A program made the position numbers and the translations under genes. A model generated the notes under the pieces. That model saw only the letters and a program-made list of their open reading frames with translations, was not told where the DNA came from and did no database searches. From Lichenibacterium ramalinae (GTDB taxonomy: Bacteria; Pseudomonadota; Alphaproteobacteria; Rhizobiales; Beijerinckiaceae), in contig NZ_QYBC01000014.1 of assembly GCF_004137085.1 (NCBI RefSeq), positions 62,001-126,000 on the forward strand: a DNA stretch of 64,000 bases, given 5' to 3'. Positions 45,298 through 54,345 of this stretch are shown in pieces. Position 1 is the first letter of the stretch, and every line of letters begins with the position of its first letter.

Positions 45298-45504
45298 GGC
45301 GGCATCTCCCCCGTTTCCCGCCTCGGGATCTAGGCCCCGGCGCGGGCCGCCGCACTCCGGGTCTTGCGGTCCAATCCATCGTGGGCCGGCCGGCCGCGAC
45401 AGCTTCACTTTCGGCGCCGACCTGTTACAGCACCGGGTGTTCGGCCGAGACCCTCATCCGTCCCGAGGCCCGCGCCGTCGAACCCGTCCGCCGCGGAGGC
45501 CGCG

Positions 45505-46410
45505 ATGATCCGATTGTCCAACGGCCACGTCCTCGACCACGTCGTGTCGAGCGGCTCCCTCGCCTTCGACGGCCGCGGCTGGCCCTGGCAGCGCGCCATG
45601 GTGGCCTCCGGCCTTATCCGCCCCGACCTCTTCACCGTGGTGCTGAAGACCCTGACGCGGGCGCCGCGCGAGGGCAACCTCAAGCTTTACCGGCCCTGGA
45701 CCTGCGTGCGGCTCGTGCCGGGCGGCTCGGTCAACAAGGTGGGCCTCACCAACCCGGGCTTCGACTGGTGGCTCCGCGACATCGGGCCGAAGCTCGACTG
45801 GGAGCGCGTCAGGACCGCCGTGTCGATCTTCGGCGACGACGACGAGCTCGCCGCCATGGCGTCGGCGCTGAACCGCTTCCCGCTGGCGGCGCTCGAGGTG
45901 AACCCGTCCTGTCCCAACACCGGCCACGCGCTCGGCAATGCCGGCCAGGTGGTGCAGGGCGTGGAAGCGGTGAAGCGCGTCTCGCGCCACCCCGTGATCG
46001 TGAAGGTCTCGACCAGCCAGGACTACCTCGGCATCGCGCGTGGGCTCAAGGGTCTCGCCGAGGCCGTTTCGCTCAACAGCGTGCCCTGGGAACAGATCTA
46101 TCCGGAGGGGCGCAGCCCCCTGTGGCGGCTGGAGAAACGGGTCGGCGGCGGCGGCGGCGGCGTGTCGGGCCGGCCCGCCCAGGCGCTGAACTGGAAGGCC
46201 GTGCAGGAGATCGCCGCCGAGGGCGCGCTGCCGGTGATCGCCCCGAGCGTGATGGGCTTCGACGACCTCGACCGCGTGCGGGCGCTCGGGGCCCGCGCGG
46301 TTTCCTACGGCGCCATCCACTTCCGCGCGCCCTGGCTGCCGACCCGCATCGTCAAGCGCGACCTCGCCCGCCGTGCCGGCGAGGCCCACACCTCGCGGGT
46401 GGCGGCATGA
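45505..46410 (+). CDS. pyrD: Dihydroorotate dehydrogenase, class 1-like
   Basis: 301 residues, an FMN (beta/alpha)8 barrel oxidising dihydroorotate to orotate. The hallmark is LEVNPSCPNTGHALG, the N-x-S-C-P-N motif of class 1 enzymes whose Cys is the catalytic base; class 2 (membrane, quinone-linked) enzymes carry Ser there. Soluble class 1 is unusual for this group of bacteria, which mostly use class 2. It heads a tight cluster pyrD-pyrF-pyrE-like-pyrB. GGAGG precedes ATG 45505. The electron acceptor is unknown; no pyrK-type subunit is adjacent. Confidence 0.85.
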   Translation: MIRLSNGHVLDHVVSSGSLAFDGRGWPWQRAMVASGLIRPDLFTVVLKTLTRAPREGNLKLYRPWTCVRLVPGGSVNKVGLTNPGFDWWLRDIGPKLDWERVRTAVSIFGDDDELAAMASALNRFPLAALEVNPSCPNTGHALGNAGQVVQGVEAVKRVSRHPVIVKVSTSQDYLGIARGLKGLAEAVSLNSVPWEQIYPEGRSPLWRLEKRVGGGGGGVSGRPAQALNWKAVQEIAAEGALPVIAPSVMGFDDLDRVRALGARAVSYGAIHFRAPWLPTRIVKRDLARRAGEAHTSRVAA

Positions 46411-47255
46411 GCTTCCGCGCACGCCTCGAAGCGCGCTGGGACGCCGGCCTCTTCGCCTGCATCGGGCTCGATCCCGTCTGGGACCGGCTGCCGGTCGCCG
46501 TCACGGCACCGGCGGGATCGCACCCGTCGCGCGAGGCCCGGGCGGCGGCGATCGCGCGGTTCTGCTGCGCCATCGTCGACGCCACCGCCCACGTCGCCTG
46601 CGCGTTCAAGCCCAACGCCGCCTTCTTCGAGGCCGAGGGCGCGCCGGGCTTCGCCGCGCTCGAGACCGTGATGCGCCACATCCGGACCGTGGCGCCCGAC
46701 GTGCCGGTCGTCTACGACGCCAAGCGCGGCGACATCGGCTCGACCAACCAGGGCTACGCCGACCACGCCTTCGAGCAGCTCGGCGCCGACGCCGTCACGG
46801 TCCATCCCTATCTCGGCGAGGAAGCGTTGCGGCCCTTCCTCGGCCGCCGCGACAAGGGCACGATCGTGCTGGTCCGCACGTCGAACCCCGGCGGCGGCGA
46901 GTTCCAGGACCTGACCGTCGCGGGCGAGCCGCTCTATCGCGTCGTGGCGCGGCGCGTCGCCCAGCACTGGAACCGCAACGGCAACTGCGCCGTCGTGGTG
47001 GGGGCGACGTTCCACGACGAGATGGCGGCGGTGCGGGCCATCGTGGGTGACATGCCGATCCTCATCCCGGGCATCGGCGCCCAGGGCGGCGACCTCCGCC
47101 GCACCGTCGCGGCCGGGCGCGACGCGCGGGGACGTGGCATGATCGTCAGCGCGTCCCGCTCCATCCTCTACGCTTCGGAGGGCGACGATTTCGCCGTGGC
47201 GGCCCGCGCCGAAGCCGAGCGCCTGACCGCCGAGATCCAGGACTGCAACCGATGA
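46407..47255 (+). CDS. pyrF: Orotidine-5'-phosphate decarboxylase, type 2
   Basis: 282 residues, the longer type 2 form found in mycobacteria and myxobacteria, converting OMP to UMP. The catalytic array is VVYDAKRGDIGSTNQGYA (D-x-K-R-x-D-I). FACIGLDPVWDRLP is the type 2 N-terminus. The start overlaps the pyrD stop (ATGA), and its own stop overlaps the next start the same way. Confidence 0.93.
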   Translation: MSFRARLEARWDAGLFACIGLDPVWDRLPVAVTAPAGSHPSREARAAAIARFCCAIVDATAHVACAFKPNAAFFEAEGAPGFAALETVMRHIRTVAPDVPVVYDAKRGDIGSTNQGYADHAFEQLGADAVTVHPYLGEEALRPFLGRRDKGTIVLVRTSNPGGGEFQDLTVAGEPLYRVVARRVAQHWNRNGNCAVVVGATFHDEMAAVRAIVGDMPILIPGIGAQGGDLRRTVAAGRDARGRGMIVSASRSILYASEGDDFAVAARAEAERLTAEIQDCNR

Positions 47256-48004
47256 CCGACGCCGCCGACCCCGCCTTCGACCCGCTCGACCTCATGCGCG
47301 ACGCCGGCGCCTTCTACGAGGCGCCGCGCGACGAGGCGGGCCGTCGCACCGGGCCGCTGGTGGGCTATGCCGGCAAGGACGGGGACGGCCGGCAGTATGT
47401 CGGCGACATCTACGTCAATTTCGCCCGGGCCGAGCGCCGGCCGGCGCTGCTGCAGGTCTTCGCCCGCCGGCTCGTCGCCCTGGCCCGGGCGCGCGGGCTC
47501 GACCTCGACGGCGCCGCGGGCTTCATCGGGGCGCCCGAGGGCGGCAAGGCCTTCGCCTACCAGCTCGGCCTCGAGGCCGGGAAGGGCTATATCTATCCCG
47601 AGAAGAGGACCACGGCGGCCGCCTCGGCGACGGCGCGCGAGGCCTCCGAGATGGTGTTCTCGCGCCACGAGCCGGAGGCGGGCGAAAGCTGGTTCATCGT
47701 CGAGGACGTGTGCAACAACTTCTCGACCACGGCCAAGCTCGTCGACCTCATCGAGGGCCACGGCGCCCGCGTCGCCGGCATCCTGTGCTTCCTCAACCGC
47801 TCCGAGACGGTGGGCGACAGCTACGCGCCGCGCCCCGGCCTGGTGCTGCCGGTGGTGGCGGTCGTGCACAAGCCCTTCGGGCAGTACGCCCAGGGCGATG
47901 CGGCCGTGGCCGAGGACGTGGCGCGGCTCAACGTCGTCTGGTCGCCCAAGAAGGATTGGCCGCGCCTCGCGGCCGCCATGGGGGCGGCGCGCAGGGGGGC
48001 GTGA
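47252..48004 (+). CDS. Orotate phosphoribosyltransferase-like protein
   Basis: 250 residues, a type I phosphoribosyltransferase. The PRPP-binding motif is WFIVEDVCNNFSTTAKLVD, with the acidic pair and the NNFSTT loop. GFIGAPEGGKAFAYQLG and the YIYPEKR stretch fit OPRTases. Given its place between pyrF and pyrB it most likely makes OMP from orotate, so it would be a PyrE; the sequence is somewhat unlike the usual alphaproteobacterial PyrE, hence the cautious name. It is coupled to pyrF by ATGA. Confidence 0.82.
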   Translation: MTDAADPAFDPLDLMRDAGAFYEAPRDEAGRRTGPLVGYAGKDGDGRQYVGDIYVNFARAERRPALLQVFARRLVALARARGLDLDGAAGFIGAPEGGKAFAYQLGLEAGKGYIYPEKRTTAAASATAREASEMVFSRHEPEAGESWFIVEDVCNNFSTTAKLVDLIEGHGARVAGILCFLNRSETVGDSYAPRPGLVLPVVAVVHKPFGQYAQGDAAVAEDVARLNVVWSPKKDWPRLAAAMGAARRGA

Positions 48005-48102
48005 CGGCCCTCGCGGTCCCGCCCTTTCGCCCCGCCGGCAGTGTCCTTTTGCCCGCCGCCGTGGCAGAGGGGGCCGCCAGCCGAGACGCCGCGGGAGTTC
48101 AC

Positions 48103-49035
48103 ATGTCGCTCAAGGGACGATCCATCCTCGATGCCGGGATCTTCACGCCCGACGTCTTCGCCGAACTCGCCGAGCGGACCACCCGGCTCCTCGACGCCCG
48201 GCCCGAGCCGATCTTCCGCGACGAGGTCGTGGCGATGCTGTTCTACCAGCCCTCGACCCGCACCCGCATGTCGTTCCAGCTCGCCGCCATCCGCCTCGGC
48301 GCGCAGGTCATCTACACCGAGGATGCCGGGCAGTTCTCCTCCGCCGCCAAGGGCGAGATCCTCGAGGACACGACCCGCATCGTCGCCGGCTACCGCCCCA
48401 AGGCCCTCGTGCTGCGCCACCACGACGAGGACGCGCCCGTCGTGGTCGACCGCAACATGCAGCGCCTGGGCTTCGCCATGCCGGTGTTCAACGCCGGCTC
48501 GGGCGCCGGCGAGCACCCCACCCAGGCGGCGCTCGACCTCTATACCATCCAGCGCGAGCTCGGCCGCACCAGCGACGTCGAGGTCGCCTTCGTGGGCGAC
48601 TGCCGCTACAGCCGCACCGTCCGCTCGCTCGTGACGCTGCTGGCCCGCTGCCCCGGCGCCAAGGTGCATTTCGTGTCCGTGCCGGAACTGCGCGTCGGTG
48701 CCGACGTGCGCGACACCCTCGACCGGGCGGGCGTGCCCTATACCGAGACGGACGACTGGGAAGACCTGGTCCCGACGGTCGACATCCTGTACATGACCCG
48801 TCCGCAGAAGGAGTGGTTCACCGACGAGGCCATGTTCCAGACCGTCAAGGACCGGTTCGTGCTGGACCTGCCGACGGCGCGGCGCATGAAGCCCGGCGCC
48901 CGCATCCTCCACCCGCTGCCGCGCAACGAGGAAATCGCGCTGGCCGTGGATCCTCTGCCGCAGGCCGCCTATTTCCGCCAGGCCGATTACGGCCCGCCGC
49001 TGCGCACCGCCCTGTTCCAGATGGTCTGCGGATAG
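48103..49035 (+). CDS. pyrB: Aspartate carbamoyltransferase
   Basis: 310 residues, forming carbamoyl-aspartate in the committed pyrimidine step. Carbamoyl-phosphate motif LFYQPSTRTRMSF; aspartate-side GEHPTQAALDLYTI; YMTRPQKEWF; and ILHPLPRNEEIALAVD. The HPTQ (not HPCQ) motif separates it from ornithine carbamoyltransferase. GGGAG is a few bases before ATG 48103, 98 bp after the OPRTase gene. No dihydroorotase or regulatory PyrI is adjacent. Confidence 0.9.
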   Translation: MSLKGRSILDAGIFTPDVFAELAERTTRLLDARPEPIFRDEVVAMLFYQPSTRTRMSFQLAAIRLGAQVIYTEDAGQFSSAAKGEILEDTTRIVAGYRPKALVLRHHDEDAPVVVDRNMQRLGFAMPVFNAGSGAGEHPTQAALDLYTIQRELGRTSDVEVAFVGDCRYSRTVRSLVTLLARCPGAKVHFVSVPELRVGADVRDTLDRAGVPYTETDDWEDLVPTVDILYMTRPQKEWFTDEAMFQTVKDRFVLDLPTARRMKPGARILHPLPRNEEIALAVDPLPQAAYFRQADYGPPLRTALFQMVCG

Positions 49036-49080
49036 GGCGCGCGCGGCGCTTCTTCCGACCGACCCCCGACGAGGACCGGC

Positions 49081-50442
49081 ATGCCGACCAGCACCATGAC
49101 GCACGACCCGCATCAGCCGAGGGGCCTCCCGCGCATCGTGATCATCGGGGCGGGCTTCGGCGGCCTCGAAGTGGTGCGGGGGCTGAACCTCGCGCCGGCC
49201 GTCGTCACCGTCATCGACAAGACCAACCACAACCTGTTCCAGCCGCTGCTCTACCAGGTGGCCACGGCGGCGCTGGCGCCCTCCGACATTGCCGTGCCGG
49301 TGCGCAGCCTGTTCACCGACATGCCCCGGGTCGGCACCCTCATGGGCGAGGTGACGGGCGTCGATACGGACAACAAGCTCGTCCACGTGAAGGGCGTGCC
49401 CGACATCCCCTACGACCACCTCGTGCTGGCGACGGGCTCGGTCTATTCCTGGTTCGGCCACGACGACTGGGCCCGCCACGCCTTCACGCTGAAGACGCTC
49501 GACCAGGCCCTGGCGCTGCGCTCCAGCCTGCTGGCCGCCTTCGAATGGGCGGAAAGTCGCACCGACCCGGACGAGATCCGGCGCCTGCTCACCTTCGTGA
49601 TCGTGGGGGGCGGGCCGACCGGCGTCGAGATGGCCGGCGCCATCGCGGAACTCGCCCATGCCACGCTGGCGCGCGACTTCCGCCGCATCCGGCCGAACTC
49701 GGCCCGGATCGTTCTCTGCGAGGGCGGCCCGAGCCTGCTGGCGGGCTTTCCCGACAAGCTGTCCGCCTATGCCCGGCACCACCTCGAGGACCTCGGCGTC
49801 GAGGTCAAGACCGGCGCGCAGGTCGAAACGGTGGACCGCGACGGCGTGGTGGCGGGCGGCGAGCGCATCTTCGCCGCCAACGTGCTCTGGGCCGCCGGCA
49901 CGGCCGCCACGCCCGTGGCCGCCTGGGTCGGGGCCGAGACCGGCAAGGGCAACGGCATCAAGATCGACGAACACTGCGCGGTGCCGGGGCTCGACGGCGT
50001 CTACGCGGTCGGCGACTGCACCTACATGGAGGATGCGGCGGGCCACCGCCTGCCGGGCGTGGCCCCGGTCGCCAAGCAGCAGGGCGCGCATGTCGCCAAG
50101 GTGCTGATGCAGCGCCTGATCGGCGAGCCCCTGCCGCAGCCGTTCCGCTACGACGACCAGGGCCAGCTCGCCATGGTGGGCCGCTCGGCCGCGGTCGCCG
50201 ACCTCGGCGGCCGCGTCAAGATGACGGGCCTCGTCGGCTGGCTGCTGTGGAGCGTCGTGCACCTGTTCTTCCTGATCGGCGCGCGCAACCGCATCACCGT
50301 CTACCTGAACTGGGTCTGGGCCTGGCTCACCTATGGCCGCGGGGCGCGCCTGATCACCGCCATCGACCCGCAGGTGCGGCGGGACTTCGCCCATCTCGAC
50401 GAGATCGCGGCCCACAGGCCCGTGCTGCCGCCGGCGGCGTGA
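49081..50442 (+). CDS. ndh: Type II NADH dehydrogenase
   Basis: 453 residues, a single-subunit FAD enzyme passing electrons from NADH to quinone without proton pumping. FAD motif VIIGAGFGGLE, a second nucleotide motif VIVGGGPTGVEMAG, and the C-terminal FAD region GVYAVGDCTY. Near the end, WLLWSVVHLFFLIGARNRI and VYLNWVWAWLTYGRG form the amphipathic and hydrophobic membrane anchor typical of NDH-2. A hairpin follows. Confidence 0.94.
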   Translation: MPTSTMTHDPHQPRGLPRIVIIGAGFGGLEVVRGLNLAPAVVTVIDKTNHNLFQPLLYQVATAALAPSDIAVPVRSLFTDMPRVGTLMGEVTGVDTDNKLVHVKGVPDIPYDHLVLATGSVYSWFGHDDWARHAFTLKTLDQALALRSSLLAAFEWAESRTDPDEIRRLLTFVIVGGGPTGVEMAGAIAELAHATLARDFRRIRPNSARIVLCEGGPSLLAGFPDKLSAYARHHLEDLGVEVKTGAQVETVDRDGVVAGGERIFAANVLWAAGTAATPVAAWVGAETGKGNGIKIDEHCAVPGLDGVYAVGDCTYMEDAAGHRLPGVAPVAKQQGAHVAKVLMQRLIGEPLPQPFRYDDQGQLAMVGRSAAVADLGGRVKMTGLVGWLLWSVVHLFFLIGARNRITVYLNWVWAWLTYGRGARLITAIDPQVRRDFAHLDEIAAHRPVLPPAA

Positions 50443-50463
50443 CGCCCCTCGGGGCAGCCTGAC

Positions 50464-50504
50464 GGCGCCGAAACCGCGGGAGCTTCCCGTGCGGTTTCGG
50501 CGCC
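50464..50504. terminator. Bidirectional hairpin between ndh and the exported repeat protein
   Basis: GGCGCCGAAACCGC at 50464-50477 pairs perfectly with GCGGTTTCGGCGCC at 50491-50504, loop of 13. It sits between two convergent stops; no strong U-tract. Confidence 0.65.
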
Positions 50505-50526
50505 AAGGGCCTTGGTTCGCCAGGCC

Positions 50527-51336
50527 TCAGTGGAAGCCCGGGCTCGAGAGCGGCTGGAAGCCCGCCGAGATGGCGGGAGCGCTGCCCGGGATGGCGGCGA
50601 GGGCGGTCAACGTCATCGTGCGGGTCGCGGCGGGATCGGCGGCGGCGGCGGCGACGCGATGGGACCGGGAGTGGGCCGGTGCCGGCGTGCCGGAGGCCAC
50701 CGCCACCGGAGCCGCGACGGCCGGCACGGTCACGCCGGCATGGGCGACCGCTCGATGCGCCGGCGCCGTCTCGGACGCCGCCGCGGCCCGGACGGGTCTC
50801 GTCGCGCGGGGCTCGGACGCGGTCGCGGTCTCGACCGCGGGGGCCGCCTTGACGGCCGAAGCCGCCCGGACCGGATGCGCCTTCTCCGGATGAGCCTTTT
50901 CCGGATGAGCCTTGTCCGGATGAGCTTCGGCGAGCGCGGGTTTCGGCGTCTCGGGCTTGGCAGGCTCGGGCTTGGCGGCATCGGTTTTGGCCTGCGCCGA
51001 CCGGACCGGTGTGGGGGTGGGGCGCTCGACCTTGGCGTGCTCGACCTTGGCCGGCTCGACCTTGGCGTGTTCGACGCTGGCCTGCTCGCGACCCGCCTGG
51101 GCCGGCCCCGCCGCGACGGGCTTGGCGGTCGGCTTGTGGGCGGCCGCGTGGGATCGGTGCGGCTTCGGGGCGTTCGGCGTGGGGCTCGCTTCGCCGGGCC
51201 TCGCCGTCATGTGGTCGGCCGACAGGTATCCGTTGAGCTGGCAGAGGAGCCCGCAATCGTCCTGGGCGGCGGCGGGGCCCGGCAGCGCGAGGGCGAGGGC
51301 GACGGCGATGCCGCCGAAGGGAATGGAAAGCCTCAT
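50527..51336 (-). CDS. Exported Ala/Pro/Lys/His-rich repeat protein
   Basis: 269 residues. Signal peptide to about residue 24 (ALALPGPAAAQ), then DDCGLLCQLNGYLSADH with two Cys, and a long low-complexity part made of 5-residue repeats: VEHAK/VEPAK units and AHPEK/AHPDK units, encoded by 15-bp tandem DNA repeats (about 50880-50935 and 51025-51085). It looks like an extended, His-rich linker in the periplasm. No function is assigned. Metal binding by the regular His is possible but only inferred. Confidence 0.72.
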   Translation of the reverse strand: MRLSIPFGGIAVALALALPGPAAAQDDCGLLCQLNGYLSADHMTARPGEASPTPNAPKPHRSHAAAHKPTAKPVAAGPAQAGREQASVEHAKVEPAKVEHAKVERPTPTPVRSAQAKTDAAKPEPAKPETPKPALAEAHPDKAHPEKAHPEKAHPVRAASAVKAAPAVETATASEPRATRPVRAAAASETAPAHRAVAHAGVTVPAVAAPVAVASGTPAPAHSRSHRVAAAAADPAATRTMTLTALAAIPGSAPAISAGFQPLSSPGFH

Positions 51337-51469
51337 GGTGGTGCGGTCCGTCGCTGCCCGATCGCGCTTTGCCCCGATTGGAGCCCGGATTGGTTAAGAC
51401 CCGGTGAAGCCCCGCCCGGGCCCGCCGGGCCGCGATGGACCGCCGAAGTCCCCCCGGCACGGTGCTTCA

Positions 51470-51500
51470 CAATGGAATAATTATAAAACACAGCAATCCG
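51470..51500. promoter_or_regulatory. AT-rich promoter or operator before the iron importer
   Basis: The 313-bp gap 51337-51649 holds no gene. At 51470-51500 a run of A/T-rich sequence (GGAATAATTATAAAAC) stands out in GC-rich surroundings and contains the palindrome ATAATTAT (51477-51484). Iron-responsive Irr and Fur sites are AT-rich palindromes, so control of fbpA is plausible, but no exact consensus is met. Confidence 0.4.
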
Positions 51501-51649
51501 AATGCAGGCTTGCCATGCGGCGAAGCAATTGACCGATGAAGGCCGCTCTCGATATAGATCGTGCGCGTCGCCGCTGCGGTTCGACCGGGGTCTATACAGG
51601 CCCATGACGGGAGACGAGCGGTTCGGCGCGGCGGCCAGGGGATGATTGC

Positions 51650-52669
51650 ATGATGTTGTCGCGCTCGCGCCGAGCCGTCGCCGGTGGCGGCCTGCTCCTG
51701 GCGTCCCTCCTCGGCGCGGCTCCGGGTCGGGCGGCCGAAGCCGGGACGCTGACGATCTACAACAGCCAGGACGAGGGGCCCGTCGAGGCGCTGGCGGCCG
51801 CCTTCGAGAAGAAGACCGGCATCAAGGTGGCGTTCCGGGACAACGGCGCGCCCGCGCTGGCGCGCCAGATCGTCGACGAAGGCGACCACACCCCGGCCGA
51901 CATCTTCTACGCCGAATATTCCACAGCGCTCGTCACGCTGGCCGACAAGAACCTGCTGGCGCCCCTGCCGGGCGACGTCACCGCCGCCATCCCGGCGCAG
52001 TTCAACGGCGCCAAGCACGATTGGGTCGGCGTCACGGCGCGGAGCTTCGTGCTCCTCTTCAACCGCAAGCTCATCGCGGAAGACAAGCTGCCGGCCTCGA
52101 TCATGGACCTCGCCAAGCCCGAATGGGCGGGCAAGTTCGCCTACAACCCGCGGGCCGCGGCCTTCCTCGAGATGGTCGTGGCGGTCGAGAAGCAGAAGGG
52201 CACCGAGGCCGCCAAGGCTTGGCTCACCGGGCTCAAGGCCAACGGCAAGGCCTTCCCCAAGAACACCGCCATGGTGCTGGCCGTCGACCGGGGCGAGGTC
52301 GAACTCGCCGTCAATGCCGACAATTACTGGCTCGCCGTGGCCAAGGAGCGCGGCGCCGACACGCTCGACGCCCGCGTCCACTACATCGGCAACAAGGATC
52401 CGGGCGCGCTGCTCACGGTTTCGGGCCTCGCCATCCCCAAATTCGCCCCCCACAGGGCGGAGGCCGAGCGCTTCGCCGCCTATGCGGTGAGCGAGGAAGG
52501 CCAGAAAGTGCTGGCCGAGGCGGCCGGCGACGTTCCGCTGCGGCCGGGCGTGGTCTCGCCGACGGCGCTCAAGCCCTTCGCGTCGCTCGATCCTTCCCCG
52601 GTCTCGGCGGCCGAGATCGGCGACGCCGCCTCCGCCCTCGACCTCGAGCGGGCCGTCGGCATCAACTGA
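51650..52669 (+). CDS. fbpA: Ferric iron ABC transporter substrate-binding protein
   Basis: 339 residues with a Sec signal (LLLASLLGAAPGRAAEA). Mature part opens with GTLTIYNSQDEGPVEALAAAFEKKTGIK (in parts LTIYNSQDEGP, AAFEKKTGIK), the start of the FbpA/AfuA class. DNYWLAVAKERG and DPGALLTVSGLAIPK fit the C-lobe. Ferric-binding Tyr residues probably include those in NADNYW and FYAEYSTA. It leads an fbpABC operon; start at 51650 after AGGGGATG. Confidence 0.9.
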   Translation: MMLSRSRRAVAGGGLLLASLLGAAPGRAAEAGTLTIYNSQDEGPVEALAAAFEKKTGIKVAFRDNGAPALARQIVDEGDHTPADIFYAEYSTALVTLADKNLLAPLPGDVTAAIPAQFNGAKHDWVGVTARSFVLLFNRKLIAEDKLPASIMDLAKPEWAGKFAYNPRAAAFLEMVVAVEKQKGTEAAKAWLTGLKANGKAFPKNTAMVLAVDRGEVELAVNADNYWLAVAKERGADTLDARVHYIGNKDPGALLTVSGLAIPKFAPHRAEAERFAAYAVSEEGQKVLAEAAGDVPLRPGVVSPTALKPFASLDPSPVSAAEIGDAASALDLERAVGIN

Positions 52670-54261
52670 TGGCCGAGGCGGCCTTCAGCCTTTCCGCGCT
52701 GCGGCGCCGCGGGTCCTCCGCGCTGGCGCGCCGCGGATCTTCCGCGGCGCCGTCCTGGCTCGTCCTGCCCCTGGTCGCGGTCGCGCTGCTGGCGGCGCTG
52801 CCGCTCGCCTATGTGGCGTGGCAGGCCGCGGCCGTGGGCTGGGCTGGCTCGGCCGCGCTGCTGTTCCGCCCCTTCACGGCGGCGCTGCTCGCCAGCACGC
52901 TCGAACTCGCCGCCGCCGTTACGCTGGGCTCGGTGCTGGTCGGCACGGCGGCGGCCTGGCTCGTCGAGCGGAGCGATCTCCCCGGCCGGTCCGTGTGGCG
53001 CGTGCTGGTGCCGTTGCCGCTCGCCATGCCGGCCCTGGTCTCGGCCTTCGCCTGGCTGTCGCTGACGCCGCGGGTCGAAGGCATGGCGGGCGCCGTGCTG
53101 GTGCTGGTGCTGGCCGAATATCCGCTGGTCTACCTGCCGGTGGCGGCGGCGCTGCGCGGCATGGACCCGGCGCTCGAGGATGTGGCGCGCTCGGTCGGGC
53201 ACGGCCCCTGGCGCATCTTCGGCCGCACCGTGCTGCCCCAGCTGGTGCCGGCCCTGTCGGGCGGCGTGCTGCTCGTGACGCTGCACATGCTGGTCGAGTT
53301 CGGCCCCCTGGCGCTGCTGCGGGTGGAAACCTTCACCACCGCCATCTACGAGGCCTACGAGCTGAGCTACGACGGCGCGGCCGCCGCCATGCTGTCGGCG
53401 GTGCTGATCGCGCTGTGTCTCTGCGTCATGGCGGCCGAACTGCTGCTGCGCGGCCGGCGCCGCTTCTCCCGCGCCGCGTCCGGCGCCATCGCGGCCCACG
53501 CGCCGGCGCGGCTCGGCCACGCGACTCTGCCGGCCTTCGCCGGCCTCGCCGCCCTGCTCGGCCTGGCCCTGGGCCTGCCGGTCGCCATGCTGGCCTATTG
53601 GCTGCTGCTGGCCCGCCGGGCCGCGCTGCCGCTCGACCGGATCCTGTCGGCCGTGGGCGATTCGGTGCAGCTCGCGGCGCTCGGCGCCGTGCTCACCACG
53701 GCGGTCGGGCTGTCGCTGGTGCTGGCGGCCTTCCGGCGGCGGGGCCGCATGGCGGTCCTCGCCGAACGGCTGCCCTTCGTGGTCCATGCCCTGCCGGGGC
53801 TCGTGGTGGCGCTGGCGCTGGTGTATTTCTGCCTGCGCGTCGCGCCCGTCCTCTACCAGACCACGGCGCTGCTGCTCGTCGCCTACGCGCTGCTCTTCCT
53901 GCCCCTGGCCCAGACGGCGTTGCGCCCCGCCGTCGAGCAGGTGCCGCCCGCCATGGAGGAGGTGGCGCTGGCGCTGGGCCGGGCGCCGTGGCGGGTGCTG
54001 CTCACCGTGACGCTGCCCAACATCCTCCCGGGCCTCAGCGCCGCGACCCTGCTGGTGTTCATGCAGCTCATGAAGGAGCTCACCGCCACGCTGGTCCTGG
54101 CGCCGACCGGCGTCCGCACGCTGGCGATGGAACTCTGGGCCCAGTCGTCGCAGATGAAATACGGCACGGCCGCCCCCTATGCGGCGCTGCTCGTCCTCGT
54201 GTCCGGCGCCCCGGCCTATTGGGCCACGGTCGAGCTGCAGAAACGCCGCGGCCGCCGTTGA
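52669..54261 (+). CDS. fbpB: Ferric iron ABC transporter permease
   Basis: 530 residues: a fused double permease with two binding-protein-dependent transport domains of about six helices each. Both EAA loops are present: EDVARSVGHGPWRIFGRTVLP and EEVALALGRAPWRVLLTVTLP. This two-domain form is typical of FbpB/SfuB. Its ATG overlaps the fbpA stop as TGATG. Confidence 0.92.
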   Translation: MAEAAFSLSALRRRGSSALARRGSSAAPSWLVLPLVAVALLAALPLAYVAWQAAAVGWAGSAALLFRPFTAALLASTLELAAAVTLGSVLVGTAAAWLVERSDLPGRSVWRVLVPLPLAMPALVSAFAWLSLTPRVEGMAGAVLVLVLAEYPLVYLPVAAALRGMDPALEDVARSVGHGPWRIFGRTVLPQLVPALSGGVLLVTLHMLVEFGPLALLRVETFTTAIYEAYELSYDGAAAAMLSAVLIALCLCVMAAELLLRGRRRFSRAASGAIAAHAPARLGHATLPAFAGLAALLGLALGLPVAMLAYWLLLARRAALPLDRILSAVGDSVQLAALGAVLTTAVGLSLVLAAFRRRGRMAVLAERLPFVVHALPGLVVALALVYFCLRVAPVLYQTTALLLVAYALLFLPLAQTALRPAVEQVPPAMEEVALALGRAPWRVLLTVTLPNILPGLSAATLLVFMQLMKELTATLVLAPTGVRTLAMELWAQSSQMKYGTAAPYAALLVLVSGAPAYWATVELQKRRGRR

Positions 54262-54287
54262 CGCGGCAGGGCGCCGGAGCCGCGATG

Positions 54288-54334
54288 CCGCCGGAAACAC
54301 CTTGGCGTCCCGGCGGTTTCAGGGCAGAGCCCTG
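54288..54334 (+). repeat. Tandem hairpins between fbpB and fbpC
   Basis: CCGCCGG (54288-54294) with CCGGCGG (54310-54316), then a perfect CAGGGC-AGA-GCCCTG (54320-54334). They occupy the 126-bp gap that splits fbpC from the coupled fbpAB and might lower fbpC expression or protect the upstream message. Confidence 0.5.
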
Positions 54335-54345
54335 AGGACCCCGGG

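Noticed and set aside
48103-49035. Ornithine carbamoyltransferase instead of aspartate carbamoyltransferase
   Set aside because: The protein has HPTQ and the TRPQKEWF block of ATCases, not the HPCQ of OTCases.
47821-50415. 864-codon open frame antisense to pyrB and ndh
   Set aside because: Both sense genes carry full active-site motifs; the antisense frame is rich in His, Gly and Arg only.
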